Below are positions 42,572 to 55,059 of a stretch of DNA of 64,000 nt, in pieces. Within the stretch, counting starts at the first letter, position 1. Every line of letters starts with the position of its first letter. The DNA is taken from positions 30,542,890 to 30,606,889 of the forward strand of contig NC_050467.1 in the NCBI RefSeq assembly GCF_013373865.1. The letters run 5' to 3'. The notes under the pieces are model-generated. The model saw only the letters and a program-made list of their open reading frames with translations. It was not told the DNA's origin and ran no database searches. This stretch comes from Monomorium pharaonis. Lineage: Eukaryota; Arthropoda; Insecta; Hymenoptera; Formicidae. The translations under genes and the position numbers were made by a program.

Positions 42572-45500
42572 CAAGGGAACCTCGTTACCCGAAAATTCTG
42601 ACTTTAATGAAACTTGGCATAAATGTAGAAGAAGTAAATACATGAATTTAGAAATTAAAAGTTGGTGCTTATAAACGGTTTAAAGGGTTGAAACCACCCT
42701 TCAAAAATGTTGAGTTTTTGTCTTTTCTCGATATATCTCGTAAACTAAACAAAATATTAAAAAATGTTTTATACAAAAGTTTTACAGTATAAATACCTCT
42801 ATTTAACTATGCTATTTATTTTTTCAAAAAAATTTTTTTTAAACAAATTTTTTTTTGAAAAAAAAATTTTCTTGAAAAAAATAAATAGCATAGTTAAATA
42901 GAGGTATTTATGCCGTAAAACTTTTGTATGAAACATTTTTTAATATTTTATTTAGTTTACGAGATATATCGAGAAAATGCAAAAATGTCTCAACTTTGAA
43001 GTGTGGTTTCACCCCTTTAGACCGTTTTTAAACCAAAATAAAACATTTCTAAATTAATATATCTACTCCCTCTACATTTATGCCAAGTTTCATTAAAATT
43101 AGAAAATTTTTCGATTGGGCTTATAAACGGTTTGAAGGAGTGAAATTACCCTTTAAAGGTTGAGATATTTTTACCTTTTCTCGCTATATCTCGTAAACTA
43201 AACAAAATATAAAAAAATGTTTTATACAAAAGTTTTACAGCCTAAATATCTTCATTTAACTACGCTGTTCATTTTTCAAAAAAAAAATTTTTTTTTAATT
43301 AAAATAAATTTTCAATAAAATTGACTTTTATGTATATAGCATTTATAAAATAATTATACTATCTTATACTACGTGCTCTTTATATCATCTATGTGTATAT
43401 TATGTATGTTATATTTTATCTATGTTATAATACTATACATTTATATTATCTGCATCCCTATATGTATTAGTTTTCATCTAACAGTTGCGCAATATTAGAG
43501 TAGTCACGTTGCTTTCACACAGTTCATTCTGTCTGCGTCACATATTTCACATTCAAGTTTTATATTTGTCATATCACGGTATATATCATATATGAAATGG
43601 AAATCACTTATTAAAGTTTGATATCTTTATTAATGATGTTACGTGTCATTTTTACATCTGTATCAAGTCTAACGTGTGCTTGATCAGTACATCAGTATCA
43701 CATCTAACGTGTGCTTGATTTTTCTGTTAGATTATTTAATTAAGCGAAGCATAATGTTACACGTAAATGTTGCGAATGTTCTCAATATGTTAATTATTTT
43801 ATTTTAAATTATACATATTCCACCTATAAATGAAAGAGAAATACAATTACGTGATGTAATAGAGGATATTATAACAAATGATATTATAACAGTGAATGTG
43901 ACTTATCATTTAATGTACACACTGATACTGCTTTAGAATTTTAAAATTATTGGGAAGTGGATTTACCTGACACAGAATATGTAACAAATGATAAGGAAGA
44001 ATTTTTTTAAAATGATAATTGTGGTAGGGACTTCACCTTTCTGAAGCGACGTTGCACTCCTAAAAGAGAGTGTCGGCCTTTTATCACTTCTCCAATATTC
44101 GACGGCTTTCCTTTTATAGCTACTATTTAACATTTCGTCTTCTGATTCACAATTATATTCATTATCAGGTTCATAATCAACATTATCATTTTCTAAAAAT
44201 TCTTCCACTTTATCTGTTACATATTCTATGTCAGGTAAATCCACTTCCAAATAATTTTAAAATTTTAAAGCAAAATGAGTGTGTACATCAAATGATAAGT
44301 CATTCACTGCATTTGTTATAATATCCTTTATCACATCACGTAATTGTATTTCTCTTTCATTTATAGGCGTTGGTGGAATATGTGTAATTTGAAATTAAAT
44401 AATTAACATATTAAGAACATTTGCAACATTTATGTGTAACATTATACTTCGCTTAATTAAAAACAATCTAACAAGAAAAATCAAGCACATGTTAGATGTG
44501 ATACTGATGTACTGATCAAACACACGTTAGACTTGACACTGATGTGAAAATAACGCGTAACACCATTAATAAAGATACCAAACTTTTATTAATACGTGAT
44601 TTCATATATGATACATACTGTGACATGACAAATATAAAACTTGAATGTGAAATATGTGACGTAGAGAGAATGAACACTGTGTGAAAGCAACGTGACTACT
44701 AATATTGCGCAACTGTTAGATAAAAACTAATACATACAAGGATGCAGATAATATAAATGTATAGTACTATAACGTAGGTAATATATAACATATATAATAT
44801 ACACGTAGATGATATAAATAGAACGTAGTATAAGATAATATAATTACTTTATAAATGCTATATACATAAAAGTCAATTTTATTGAAAATTTATCTTAATT
44901 AAAAAAAAATTTTTTTTTCGAAAAATAAACAACGTAGTTAAATGGAGGTATTTATGCTGTAAAACTTTTGTATAAAACATTTTTTTTTATTTTGTTTAGT
45001 TTACGAGATATATCGAGAAAAGGTAAAAATATCTCAACCTTTGAAGGGTTGTTTTACTCCTTCAAACCGTTTATAAGACCAAACAGAAAATTTTCTGATT
45101 TTAATGAAGCTTGGCATAAATGTAGAGGGGATAAATACATTAATTTAGACATGTTTTATTTTGGTTCAAAAACGGCTTGAAGGGGTGAAAGCACGCTTCA
45201 AAGTTGAGACATTTTTGCATTTTCTCGATATATCTCGTAAACTAAACAAAATATTAAAAAATATTTCATACAAAAGTTTTATGGCATGAATACCTCTATT
45301 CAACTATCATATTTATTTTTTCCCCAAAAAATTCTTTTTTAAAGAAAAAAAATTTGTTTTTGAAAAAAAATTTGTTTTTAAAAATAAATAACATAGTTAA
45401 ACAGAGGTATTTATACTGTAAAACTTTTGTATGAAACATTTTTTAATATTTTGTTTAGTTTACGAGAAATATCGAGAAAAGGCAAAAACTCAAAATTTTT

Positions 45501-45632
45501 GAAGAGTGGTTTCAACCCTTTAAACCGTTTATAAGCACCAACTTTTAATTTCTAAATTCATGTATTCACCCCCTCTACATTTATGCCAAGTTTCATTAAA
45601 ATCAGAATTTTCGGGTTCGCGAGGTTCCCTTG
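42572..45632. mobile_element. 3.06-kb near-palindromic foldback element, TSD TTA
   Basis: The ends are CAAGGGAACCTCG at 42572 and its complement ending at 45632, each next to TTA (42569-42571 and 45633-45635). The arms mirror each other for about 1.4 kb toward a centre near 44100. Inside each arm a ~280-bp block (AAACTAAACAAAATATTAAA, TGCCAAGTTTCATTAAAAT) is repeated in alternating orientation. A 3-bp TTA duplication fits PIF/Harbinger-like elements, but the ends are not diagnostic. The centre carries an ORF. Confidence 0.85.
43963..44250 (-). pseudogene. Central ORF of the foldback element, transposase-N-terminus-like
   Basis: An ATG at 44250 gives an acidic start (EVDLPDIEYVTDKVEEFLEN, CESEDEMLNSS) then YKRKAVEYWRSDKRPTLSF, which resembles a helix-turn-helix start I associate with insect DNA-transposase-like proteins (KRKAVEYWR). 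It degenerates after about 70 residues. The left arm carries a partial inverted echo of its beginning (GAAGTGGATTTACCTGACA near 43956). It suggests that the palindrome arose from a longer transposon. Family uncertain. Confidence 0.4.
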
Positions 45633-45639
45633 TTAGTCA

Positions 45640-46248
45640 ACAATTAGAGTAAAGAATATTATTAACTAAATCATCTTAAACATTCGTTTAGTTGCAGGTA
45701 GTTAAAGAGAGAATGTTATTTATCAATTGTTAGATGCGTACTTTAAAGACTTTAAATTTTACAATTAATAAGTGAAGAAAAATTTACAAAAAATAGTTCG
45801 AGTTATCTGTTCTTAAGGAATATTTACTCTGAATGTACTTCAGAACGCTATATTTATAAACAATGTTTTAAAAAACAGATATTTGTAACAAATAATGCTA
45901 TAAGAGAATTGTTTATTAATATTTTTTTTAATTATACATTTTTAACATTCTGAAAAATTATTTATTTACCGATAAATTTTTTGAAATTGATAAACTTCAT
46001 ATAATAATTTACAATCTTCTTTTTCAATATTATATAGACAGGGTTATTGTATATACATTAATTGATATTTATTAATTTTACATTAATTATTGTAAAAATA
46101 GGATTTTTTTATTTGTTTAGTTTTTATCAATCCACGAGTTATGCTATATTATCAGACGCCTAGTGTGTATGTATGCACCTGTGTACGTACAACGTATGTA
46201 TACGTACATACAAAACGTTTAATTTGAGAAAATATACGTATTATATAT
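45640..46248. other. AT-rich spacer
   Basis: No gene was recognised. GTACGTACAACGTATGTATACG-like alternating words near 46190 are the only notable pattern. Confidence 0.4.
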
Positions 46249-47848
46249 TGTAACCGCCGCTCGCGAGCGACGGCCAACTTCGCCTCCGTCCCTGGTCGCG
46301 GCCCTGAGCCGCCCGGGTGTCGGGGCGACTATCTTCGAGAGATTTCCCGACGTAATACTAAGTTGGGCGCCAGGTACGTTAAGCGTACCACTCTGTGTGT
46401 ACCAAATCGCGAATAAACGTTACGGTAACTGAATCGCGGGAAAGACGAGCGCACGCTAGGCGACCGGGCCGTTAGCGGCTCCGATATCCAGCTGCTCAGC
46501 CCTCAAATGGCAGAGGGGGAGGTTTGGTGCGGGCGGATGAAATCGGGAAGGCGAGAGAATTGCTTATACAACATAAATGTAACAGAGAAAGTAACAATTA
46601 TATGTGATCGTAGAAATTACAATAGTAGACGGCTCTGTGGAGCGGTGATGGCTCGCGCGCGTTACCAGCTGACGACCGCTGGGTATCAAATATTACGAGA
46701 ACGAGATATTCAACGAGCGGGTTATGGTGCGTACGCGGGAATTCTCCGGCTTGACCCGGCGTCGTTGGTGGACGCCAACTCTCGCTAGGATGACGACCTC
46801 GTCAAGGGCGAACGGGACGGATCGCAACTCAGAGCCCGCGCGGCACGCGACGGACTCGTGGTCTCCCGCGCTCCAACGATTCTCGCGAGTAATAAGCGCG
46901 ATAATTATTATTCGCTCGCCAATCAGGCGGTTCAAGACGATTACGTCGATAACTATCAGAGCGCACTTACCGAAGGTCTCGCGATAACAATGCGATCGAC
47001 CAAATTACACTGTATTAACGAAAATTTTCCAAAGCGCGACAATATACAACACAGGAATAACCCGCGACACGACGACCGGACGAAATGACGATTGACTCGG
47101 CTGCGGATCGGGACGCACACGCAACGCGATGTTATTACGAAATGTACAGTACGGAGCGAAATCACGCGGGCGGGCGCGATCGGGCGAGACAACAGTGCTC
47201 CGCTAAATTCGTGAGCGCGTGGCTTCAATAAATACGCCGAAAGATACTGCGATAATTACGCGACTTCTCTGCGGCTCGCCCAATCCGCGAAATCGGTGGC
47301 TTTACAAATCGTGTGACGCTCGTCTCACCACTTCGCCTCTCTCTCGTTCGCTTCCTCCGGGTTGGGATGATTTTAGTCCCTACGTCCTCTCTTACAACTC
47401 TCGGCTCGGGATTCCGGAACGCACGCACAGTTTATTTTTCTAAGTCCGCAGCACGAGTGAGGAACCCTGGATCTCGCGGGAGCCGCTCGGCGGCGCGCCC
47501 CATCTTGCCCCCGGCACTCCGGGCCCTCATTGGCTGACTTCACGAAAATCGATTTTCGCGCAGAGCGCGGTGCCCACGCTGTCGCCGGCTGATCGATCCA
47601 AGCACGGCGGTCGATAATTAGGGGCCCCTGGCACGAGAATCCTGGCGCTTCCTTCTGCGGCCGTCTCTTCTCTCCTTGCTCGGCGTATCTTCCGCCATCG
47701 GAGCGTTATTTTCCTCCTCGACGGGGCGTTGGTGGATCATTAGCTGTCGCGATCCTTTCGCCGGACTTCCAGCGGTATCGGGTCTGTCGTCGCCCCGTCG
47801 GGATGCCGGCTTCGCGCCGTCCTGAAAGCGTGATTCGGCGGCAGTATC
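46249..47848 (+). repeat. GC-rich interspersed repeat family, copy 2 (probable LTR)
   Basis: Colinear with 18874-20938 from TGTAACCG to the CGATTCGGCGGCAGTATC-like end. This copy is about 0.46 kb shorter. AATAAA near 46410 and 47226 and short TATA-like words occur. No conserved reading frame exists between copies, which argues for a non-coding LTR or large MITE rather than a gene. Open frames inside are composition-driven. Confidence 0.65.
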
Positions 47849-48099
47849 GAAATTCTTAAATGGCACAAACGATAGGCAAGATATGGGCGGCATTACCTGC
47901 AGACTCCTGCTTAGAAAGGGTCTTCTTTGACTCCCTCGATGTCTGTTCCTCGGCAATCTCCGGGAAGGTTCTCCGTCGAGACGAGACGTCCGAAAATTAT
48001 AACGAGATCTTCAGAGCCACCGATCTCCGCCGCACCCGCGGCATAGCGCTCGTAAAAATCTTAACAATTAATTAAACGGACAGCACGTGGGACGTAACA

Positions 48100-48245
48100 C
48101 ACACACAAAAGAACAAGATAATACGCTTTTACGTCCGCTCCCGAGCGGGAGGACGCAGGGCCCGCGTGATGTTACTGCGTAAGGGCCCTCAGGGCCTTGT
48201 GACGGACAGCAGCCTACGGCTGTCACATCACAAACTATACGCTGA
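48100..48245. repeat. Short run of GC-rich hairpins
   Basis: Hairpins CCGCTCCCGAGCGG, AAGGGCCCTCAGGGCCTT and TGTGACGGACAGC..GCTGTCACA follow one another. GGACGTAACA at about 48090-48100 equals the terminus of the LTRs at 14128-18815, so this may be a fragment of that type. 47849-48075 and 48246-48800 show no other feature. Confidence 0.45.
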
Positions 48246-48814
48246 CATGAAATGAAATGGTTTTTTATAGGTTAAAGATGTTAGACGTGAAAGTTACTGA
48301 CAAGCTAAAGTAAAACATTAATATATTTTCACACAATTACGATGAGTATACAACGCGTGTATGATAAAAGAAAACTCGAATATAACAATAATATAATGGT
48401 TATTTTTAATAAAAGAAAATGTTTTGTGAGCCGTTTCTGAAGCTCTGGCATCGCAAGATGTAATACAAAATTTGTATATTCGCAAGATTGTTTACGTACT
48501 AATAAACTTAATATAGACGGTTTTCTTTCTGACTATAATGACTAGCGCTAACATGGAGTGGTTAGTTATAACCGCAAACTAAATAAGACTAGCTAGTCGG
48601 ATACTTTACATTAAATGCAAATACAAGATTATTAATAAAGATTTATGACTAAATGAATTTTTTAGGATATATTGCACGTAAGGTGCCGAAGTATTAGCCA
48701 CGAAATAAAACGTATAAAATAATTAAGCCAATAAGGTAAAATAGTAAAATAATAAAAAAAAGATGTGTACTTTTTTATCGACGCAACACGCGATCACGCG
48801 GTGGCTTGCTGTTT

Positions 48815-49369
48815 TCAACTTCGCGGTGCTTCCGCGTCGGCCTGCGCCGCCTCTCTTGACCTCTCGAGTCTAATTGTCAGGAAATTCTTCCCGTCTGATT
48901 CCCTAGCCTCGGTTCTCGTCGCCTTGTACCTTTTCGGCTCCTTTGGTTCCTCCTGCCCTGCCGTGGGTGAAAGGGTCATCTTGTCGCCTCTGGGGGTCGG
49001 TTTCACTTTCCCCTCCAAAGGGCTTTGTCCAGATGTATCTTCTGGACAAAGCGCTTTCTTTTTTATTGGCGTGGGTGAAATTTCTTTCTCGACCTCGCTG
49101 GCAAAAGACGAAATGTCTTTAAGGCTCTGCATCTTTCGTTTGCGGAAGGTCCACTTCCTTGTCTTGCTTGCAGATATTTTTTCCTTTGGCGAGTTTGACC
49201 TTTCGCTACTTTGGTCGTCTTGTCCAATGGGTTGATTTTCTTTGTTGCTTCCGTCTTGTTCCTCCTCTTCAGTTTGGTCATCTTCGGATATCGATTCATG
49301 GGTGTGTATTCCACGCTCGATATTTTGGAGGTTATTTTGGCTTGTTGATGGTATTGGATCGTTACACAT
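48815..49369 (-). CDS. Unknown acidic/Ser-rich ORF, gag-like position
   Basis: The ATG at 49369 starts CNDPIPSTSQNNLQNIERG; a Glu/Asp-rich stretch (EDDQTEEEEQDGSNKENQ), basic patches (KTRKWTFRKRKMQ) and a Pro/Lys-rich region follow. Composition suggests a disordered protein with nuclear-type signals. It lies downstream of, and in the same direction as, the next ORF, 84 bp apart, so the two could be one element's products. No family was recognised. Confidence 0.4.
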   Translation of the reverse strand: MCNDPIPSTSQNNLQNIERGIHTHESISEDDQTEEEEQDGSNKENQPIGQDDQSSERSNSPKEKISASKTRKWTFRKRKMQSLKDISSFASEVEKEISPTPIKKKALCPEDTSGQSPLEGKVKPTPRGDKMTLSPTAGQEEPKEPKRYKATRTEARESDGKNFLTIRLERSREAAQADAEAPRS

Positions 49370-49452
49370 TGTTGCTTGGCCGGATTTCTGTGCTACTTCG
49401 TTTTATTTTTGGTATCGTTTATTTGGTTTTCAGATTCCGGAAGTAGGAAATA

Positions 49453-50165
49453 TCAGATGTTTATGCTTCCGTCAATTATATTTGCCACAACTTGTATATT
49501 AGGTGGCTTTTCAGTTTGCTTATGGACCAATTCCGTTTCGATCATCACTTTGACTTTCATTACGACATTGCCTTCTTTATTTCTTATCTCGGCGGTGTCG
49601 AATGCACTGTCTCTTTTTGCAATATTTTTGTAGTGCTTGTTTACAAAATCAGTGAGTGCGTTAGATCGTTCTTGGTCCTTACGTAGTAATTCCAATGCCT
49701 TTGCCCTGTCGAATTTTTCTTTTGTTGACTTCGTCCCTTGGGCCATACTTTTGAGGAAATCTAACCTTTTTTGCTTTCTTGCGGCTAATTCGAGGTTAAG
49801 GACGTTTGTCATTGCTCTATCGAGGAGCTCCTCTTCATCGCTGTCGAGGTTCAGCTTTGTTATGTCCTCCATGATACGTGTTATTATGTTCGATATTTCG
49901 CTCGGCTGCTGTGTACTTGGTTTATTTCTTTTCTGATGATGGCTTTCAGCTCGAACGGTACGTGCAAGTTGTACACAAAGGTCACGTAATTGTGAGACTT
50001 GCTTGTCGGGGATGGATCCGTTTCCTCTAGTCGTTTTTGATTGGTTTACGCGCAGCGCCACCGCGTCGTCGCCTATTGGTCGATCGCTCGACTTATCGTG
50101 TGACTTGATATTAGGGCGCGTTTTAATTGTATCATTTTTGTTATTATTTTGCGATTGTTGGGATT
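49453..50165 (-). CDS. Unknown helical ORF paired with the preceding one
   Basis: The frame is open from about 50165 and lacks an early ATG, so it may be 5'-truncated or spliced. It contains a Gln/Asn-rich leader, ISNIITRIMEDITKLNLDSD, DEEELLDRAMTNVLNLELAA and a Lys-rich coiled-coil region, ending IIDGSINI. Predicted helices and the neighbour suggest a structural (gag-like) protein of an unidentified retroelement. This is inference from position and composition only. Confidence 0.35.
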
Positions 50166-50269
50166 CTCATCGGATTGGTTATTCAATTTATTTTTTACGT
50201 ACCATTCAATTTATTTTTTACGTACGCACTTTGCTACGACTGTGAAGTTAGCCCCCCATTTTTGAATTT

Positions 50270-51050
50270 CGAAATAATTAATCAGAGTTTCGTTGCCCCC
50301 GCAAGAGTTCTAGAGTTCCCAATCGGATTTAGAAAGAGTTCCGCTGTTTAAAGTGAAGAAATTCCAATTTAAAAAATGGGGGGGCCAACTTCACGCAGCC
50401 CCCCATTTTTCAAAAAACAAATTTTTCACGGTGGATTCGAAAAAATTTCAAAGAGTTCTAGAGTTTTCTGAGAAGTTCCGGAAGAGTTCTGCTAAAATAA
50501 TGTTAGAATTTAAAGTTAAATTTGAAACTAAAATTTTGCCGTAACTTTGCCAATTTTGACTTTAGCGCTTTGAGCCTTAAGAGACATCGATAGAACTCGT
50601 GCGGGTACCAACGGAATTCCAGCGAGAACTTCGAAATTCTGAAAAAAAATTTTCGCTCGGGGATTTAGAAATTTTTCGAATCTGAAATTTAACTGGCTGC
50701 ATCTTCGTTAATATTAACTTTAGCGCTTCGAGTCATAAGAGACATCAAAAGTACTCGTGCGGGGACCAACAGAACTCTAGCGAGAACTTCAATATTCCGA
50801 ATAAAATTTTTTCTCGTAAACTTAGAAATTTTTCAAAACTTTAAGTGGCTGCATCTTCGTCAATATTCATTTTAGCGCTTAGAGCTTTAAGAATCATCGA
50901 TAGAACTCGTGGGGGAGCCAACGGAACTCCAGCGAGAACTTCGAAATTCCGAAAAAAAATTTTTGTTTGGGGATTTAAAAATTTTTTAAATCTGCATTTT
51001 TGTGGCTGCATCTTCGTCAATGTTGACTTTAACGTTTCGAGTTTAATTAT
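50270..51050. repeat. ~155-bp tandem repeat with CTGCATCTTCGTYAATATT
   Basis: AGCGAGAACTTC recurs at about 50621, 50779 and 50931; CTGCATCTTCGT, TTTAGCGCTTCGAG and ACTCGTGCGGG recur in the same order. The first part (50270-50420) repeats CCCCCCATTTTT. A diverged extra unit lies at about 53640-53920 (TTTAGCACTTAAGAGACATTG). It is a satellite-like array. Confidence 0.7.
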
Positions 51051-52640
51051 TTAATTATAAATTTAACTAATGTTTAGTAATATTGTTTAATAATTATATT
51101 TTGAGTAATTATTTAAACATTATCTTGGCATTAGACATGATAAATAAGACTATTTAGACAATAAGAATATCTAGACAAGTTTTTCTTAAATTGTTGACAT
51201 AATTGTACTTATGATGTTGACGATGAAACGAATGGATCGGATGCTGTGTGATGTACATCCATATTAATTGACGTTGCATTAACTTTATCTTATGTTCGCC
51301 TACGATCACTCTTTACGCTTACTAAGTTGTAAGCAACGGAAAAATTCGACTCCAAATATCTTACACAATATAATGAAAAATTTAAAAAAGTCTTCTTATG
51401 ATAGCATAACTTTTAAAAATATTTATATAAAAATTTAATTACATTTAATTATAATGTTCAATAATTTTCAGTAATAATTGTTCGAAGCAATTAAATTGTT
51501 ACAAACTTGAATAATTAAAGTATTCATAGTAATATCTTATACTATTTCTATTAAAAATGTATATTATGTATACCGTTATTTAAATAATAAATAATAATGT
51601 GAAAATATAAAATTAATATTCAATATTTAAAAAACGTTAAAAAATGTTTATTAGATTAAAATGTGAAGCCTTTTTCATATAATAAAAATACATTTATCAT
51701 AACAAATATAATCTGATAATAAATTTTCTTTAATGTGAACAAAATAACGATGTAGAATATAAAACTATATATAATAATATAATTAAATAATTAATAATAA
51801 TAATTTTTATTGCTTTTCCCTCGCGGGGTACAAGCAGACCTCCGCTCCGCTTACAATATTTTAGCTTATACCTAACTTATAACTATTTTCGCCGCTCACA
51901 TCACATCACACCGCATTCAACGAGAGAGGGAAAGAGCATTCACATCCATCCTCATTGTAATATAATTAAATATTAAAAATAAAAGACATGGTCATAAAAA
52001 GATTTTATTGCAAAAATATACTCGACAATAAGAAATGCTTTACATATACCTGTAAAATGTATTATATCCAAATAAAGTTACATTTTTTAATTACTAAAAA
52101 AAGTGCGCCAAATGTGTATATGAAAAAAAAAACGCCATTATGTTATATAAATTCAAGTGATAACATTTTCATTTTATACTTTTCATTTTTCTACGAAATG
52201 AATATAAATTATAAATCACAAGAATTTGCTTTTTTAAATAAAGTTTATTTTAAATATAAAATGTATTTTCTCTATAAAAATGATATAAAATGCGCTAAAT
52301 ATAAAAACAGACATTTATAATTATTTATATAAATGACAAAAATTATTATTACTACTTTTTAATATTATAATATCACATTCAATGATATTCCGTATGTTGG
52401 TTCCGTAATGATGGTTCCGTATATATTGTTATAATAATAAAGTGTTTTAAGTGTTTTAATTAATTTATTAATATTATATAAAAACAAAAAAACAAAAGAT
52501 AATTTCTTATTAGGAAAAGCTTGACGCCGCTAGAGAAAATAATAAAAAATTAGTAACAATTATTATAAAAAATTTAAAAAATGTTATAAACAATTTTTTA
52601 TATATTAATATTATAATTAATATTACAATAAATTGTAATG
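51051..52640. other. AT-rich stretch with no supported gene
   Basis: The plus frame at 51988-52320 is Lys/Tyr/Phe/Ile-rich, exactly what AT-rich DNA yields, and has no domain; I do not call it. CGCGGGGTACAAGCAGACC near 51825 is a small GC-rich island. Confidence 0.45.
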
Positions 52641-53540
52641 TTACTTCTGTTCGCACGTGCGTAGGGTAAACGCGATCGCACGGGGAGAATTGCCGGGATC
52701 CGTCCCGATAGAGACGGGAAGTGAGTGGTCAAAAATGCGGGAGGTTTACGGGAGGTGATAGGAATAAAGAGGAGGCGTTGATGTCACTCACACTGAATTA
52801 TTTATTCAAAACCGAACGCTCGAAGCGAGGGGCGAACCGTATCTTTTACAATGTGTCGGATATCTTGATACGTCCTGATATTGCGCTGCCTAATCGACGC
52901 GGAAATCTTGCAGAGCCACGAGATCGAGGCCCTCGCGAATCCGGAGATCTTGCGCGCGATCCGACGGAGATCTTGTACGCGAGGCAGAGGACGTTCGCGG
53001 GAAAGATACGGTCACCTGCGCACGGACGTAACACTCACAACATTCACGCGGTTATGAAAATTAAGAAATGCTTGGCAGGATCGGATGAATTAATAACTCA
53101 ATCGCACTATCACGGCGCAAATGATAGGGAAAGGCGGAAGTGAATCCCCGCAGCTAGGATCGGCGGAAGACGGGAGAAATCTGCTGGACGATCTGATTTA
53201 GGTGCCAGGCTGCGAGAGACTGACGAATTATGCATCGTAAAACAATTACGATCGGAGGCGAGAAAAGGGGCGGTAGGGAACCGATATCGAGACTTATTTG
53301 GGCATGGATTCGGACGTGCCCTTTTTTGTTTATGTTTATTTGCATAGTTACCGAGATGCATAGTTACCGGTGATGAGAGCAAACGAAAATCGCGCGCGTG
53401 AGGAGCTAGTGACAGCGCCGCGCGACTCGGTGCATCGAAGAAATGAACTATCAGGAGCTCGATGGCTGTCAGGAGCTCTCACTACTCGCGGATAAAACAG
53501 AACCGATAAAAGGGGAAAAGTTAAAACTCTTATATAATTG
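52641..53540. other. GC-rich island, possible retroelement LTR fragment
   Basis: Arg/Gly-rich open frames occur on both strands but none has a domain. A TATA-like TTATATAATTG follows near 53530. It could be part of a GC-rich LTR, but no borders were found. Confidence 0.25.
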
Positions 53541-54210
53541 TTATAGTCTCGAACAACTTCTATCCTTTCACTGAAGTATTTTTCTGGTGGAGTACTTTAA
53601 TATCTAAAATGCTTTTTTCAAATTGGAGGCCTCAACTCGGCATCTTCTTCTTCCTAAACATTTTTCGAAGCTGAAACTTTAAATGGCTAAATTTGTTAAT
53701 TTAGACTTTAGCACTTAAGAGACATTGAAAGAACTTGTGCGGGAGCAAAGCGGAACTTTTTCGGGAATTAAAAAATTCCCACATTCAAAATAAATGTCAA
53801 CGTCACTATGTGTAAGTTTTTTTGTGAAAATTTGATATTTTTGTTTGTCCCAGTAGGAGTTCTATCAATGACTTTTAAGGCTCGAAGCGTTAGTAACAGA
53901 TTATTAAAAGATTGAAAAAGATTGAAAAATTGAGTAACGTTTAATTAAACTTACCGGATAATCTTCTGGTCACCTGTTGTTGATATGCACATGAGTTGCA
54001 ATCATGTCTATCCATTAGAGAATATTTATTATGAACTTTAACGGTAAGATATAAATGCACCCATGCGCATTTGTTCTTTTTTTGGGTCTCTCTTTGGGTT
54101 TTTATTCTTTCTCATTCCTTGCGTGTTTAAATACATCCTTGCCATTTTATTAAATATAATAATAATATTATTAACTTTTTACTTAAGTAATAGAATTTTT
54201 TATAAAAGTT

Positions 54211-54590
54211 ACTGCGCACAGCGCAGAATGCCTTTTCATAAGCACTGCGCACAACGCAGAATGCATTTTTATAAGCACTGCGCACAACACAGAATGCATT
54301 TTCATAAGCACTGCGCACAACGCAGAATGCATTTTGATGATAAGCACTGCGCACAACGCAGAATGCATTTTTATAAGCACTGCGCACAACGCAGAATGCA
54401 TTTTGATGATAAGCACTGCGCACAACGCAGAATGCACTTTCATAAGCACTGCGCACAACGCAGAATGCATTTTTATAAGCACTGCGCACAACGCAGAATG
54501 TCTTTTCATGATAAGCATTGCGCACAACGCAGAATGCATTTTTGCAATAAACACTGAACACTGCACACAGTGCAGAATGCATTTTTGTAA
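54211..54590. repeat. 33/36-bp tandem repeat (ACTGCGCACAACGCAGAATGC)
   Basis: About eleven units start ACTGCGCACAACGCAGAATGC-ATTTT with spacers ATAAGC (33 bp) or GATGATAAGC (36 bp); starts include 54211, 54244, 54277, 54310 and 54346. CTGCG..CGCAG in each unit is a small palindrome. Because 33 and 36 are multiples of three, both strands stay open (His/Cys/Arg-rich on plus, Ala/Phe/Cys/Val-rich on minus). This is not evidence of a gene by itself. Confidence 0.9.
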
Positions 54591-54673
54591 TAATTTTTGT
54601 AATAATAGTTTTCCTTTTTCTTTTCTTTCAAATCTTAGTATTTATAATACAATAATTTTAATTATTATTTAAT

Positions 54674-55020
54674 TTATCTTGATGTTTCTACATAAATTAA
54701 TACGTGTGGACATATTTTTTCTTTTCCAATGACTATAGATCGCTTTACAGGCATGTCGTTATACATGTACCAGTGTAGTCCTGTATATGTCAACGCAACA
54801 TAATGTCCATCACTGTATCTTTTTCCATATTTTTTATATGAAACAAGACCTGCCAGAGAGTAGTTATTATTTTCAATTGTAATTGTCTTAATCACATCAT
54901 CTAGTGTATGTTTCCGCTCTTGCACGCCAATTGTTCGTATATAATTTGTATCGCTTAAAACACTTGTATCAATAATTATTTGAGGTATATGATATATTAC
55001 GATGAATGGTAGTAGGTATA
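54674..55020 (-). pseudogene. Ubiquitin-specific protease (C19) C-terminal fragment
   Basis: The minus-strand frame, open from about 55020 to a stop at 54674, shows the His box of USP enzymes: YSLAGLVSYKKYGKRYSDGH followed by YVALTY, then WYMYND and a C-terminal strand (CPHVLIYV). FIVIYHIPQIIIDT precedes it. The catalytic Cys half is absent, so it cannot cleave ubiquitin alone. Such fragments accompany viral or virus-derived loci in insects. Here it is divergent from the spliced gene at 55684, with a GC-rich CRE-containing region between. Confidence 0.6.
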
Positions 55021-55059
55021 AGAGGCCGGTATCGCTCCATGGGGCAACGAGCGGGGCGC

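Noticed and set aside
51988..52320. 110-residue Lys/Tyr/Phe/Ile-rich frame
   Set aside because: Composition equals that expected from AT-rich DNA; no splice context, domain or neighbour support.
52721..53143. 140-residue Arg/Asp-rich plus frame
   Set aside because: Located in a GC-rich island; no domain, and opposite strand equally open.
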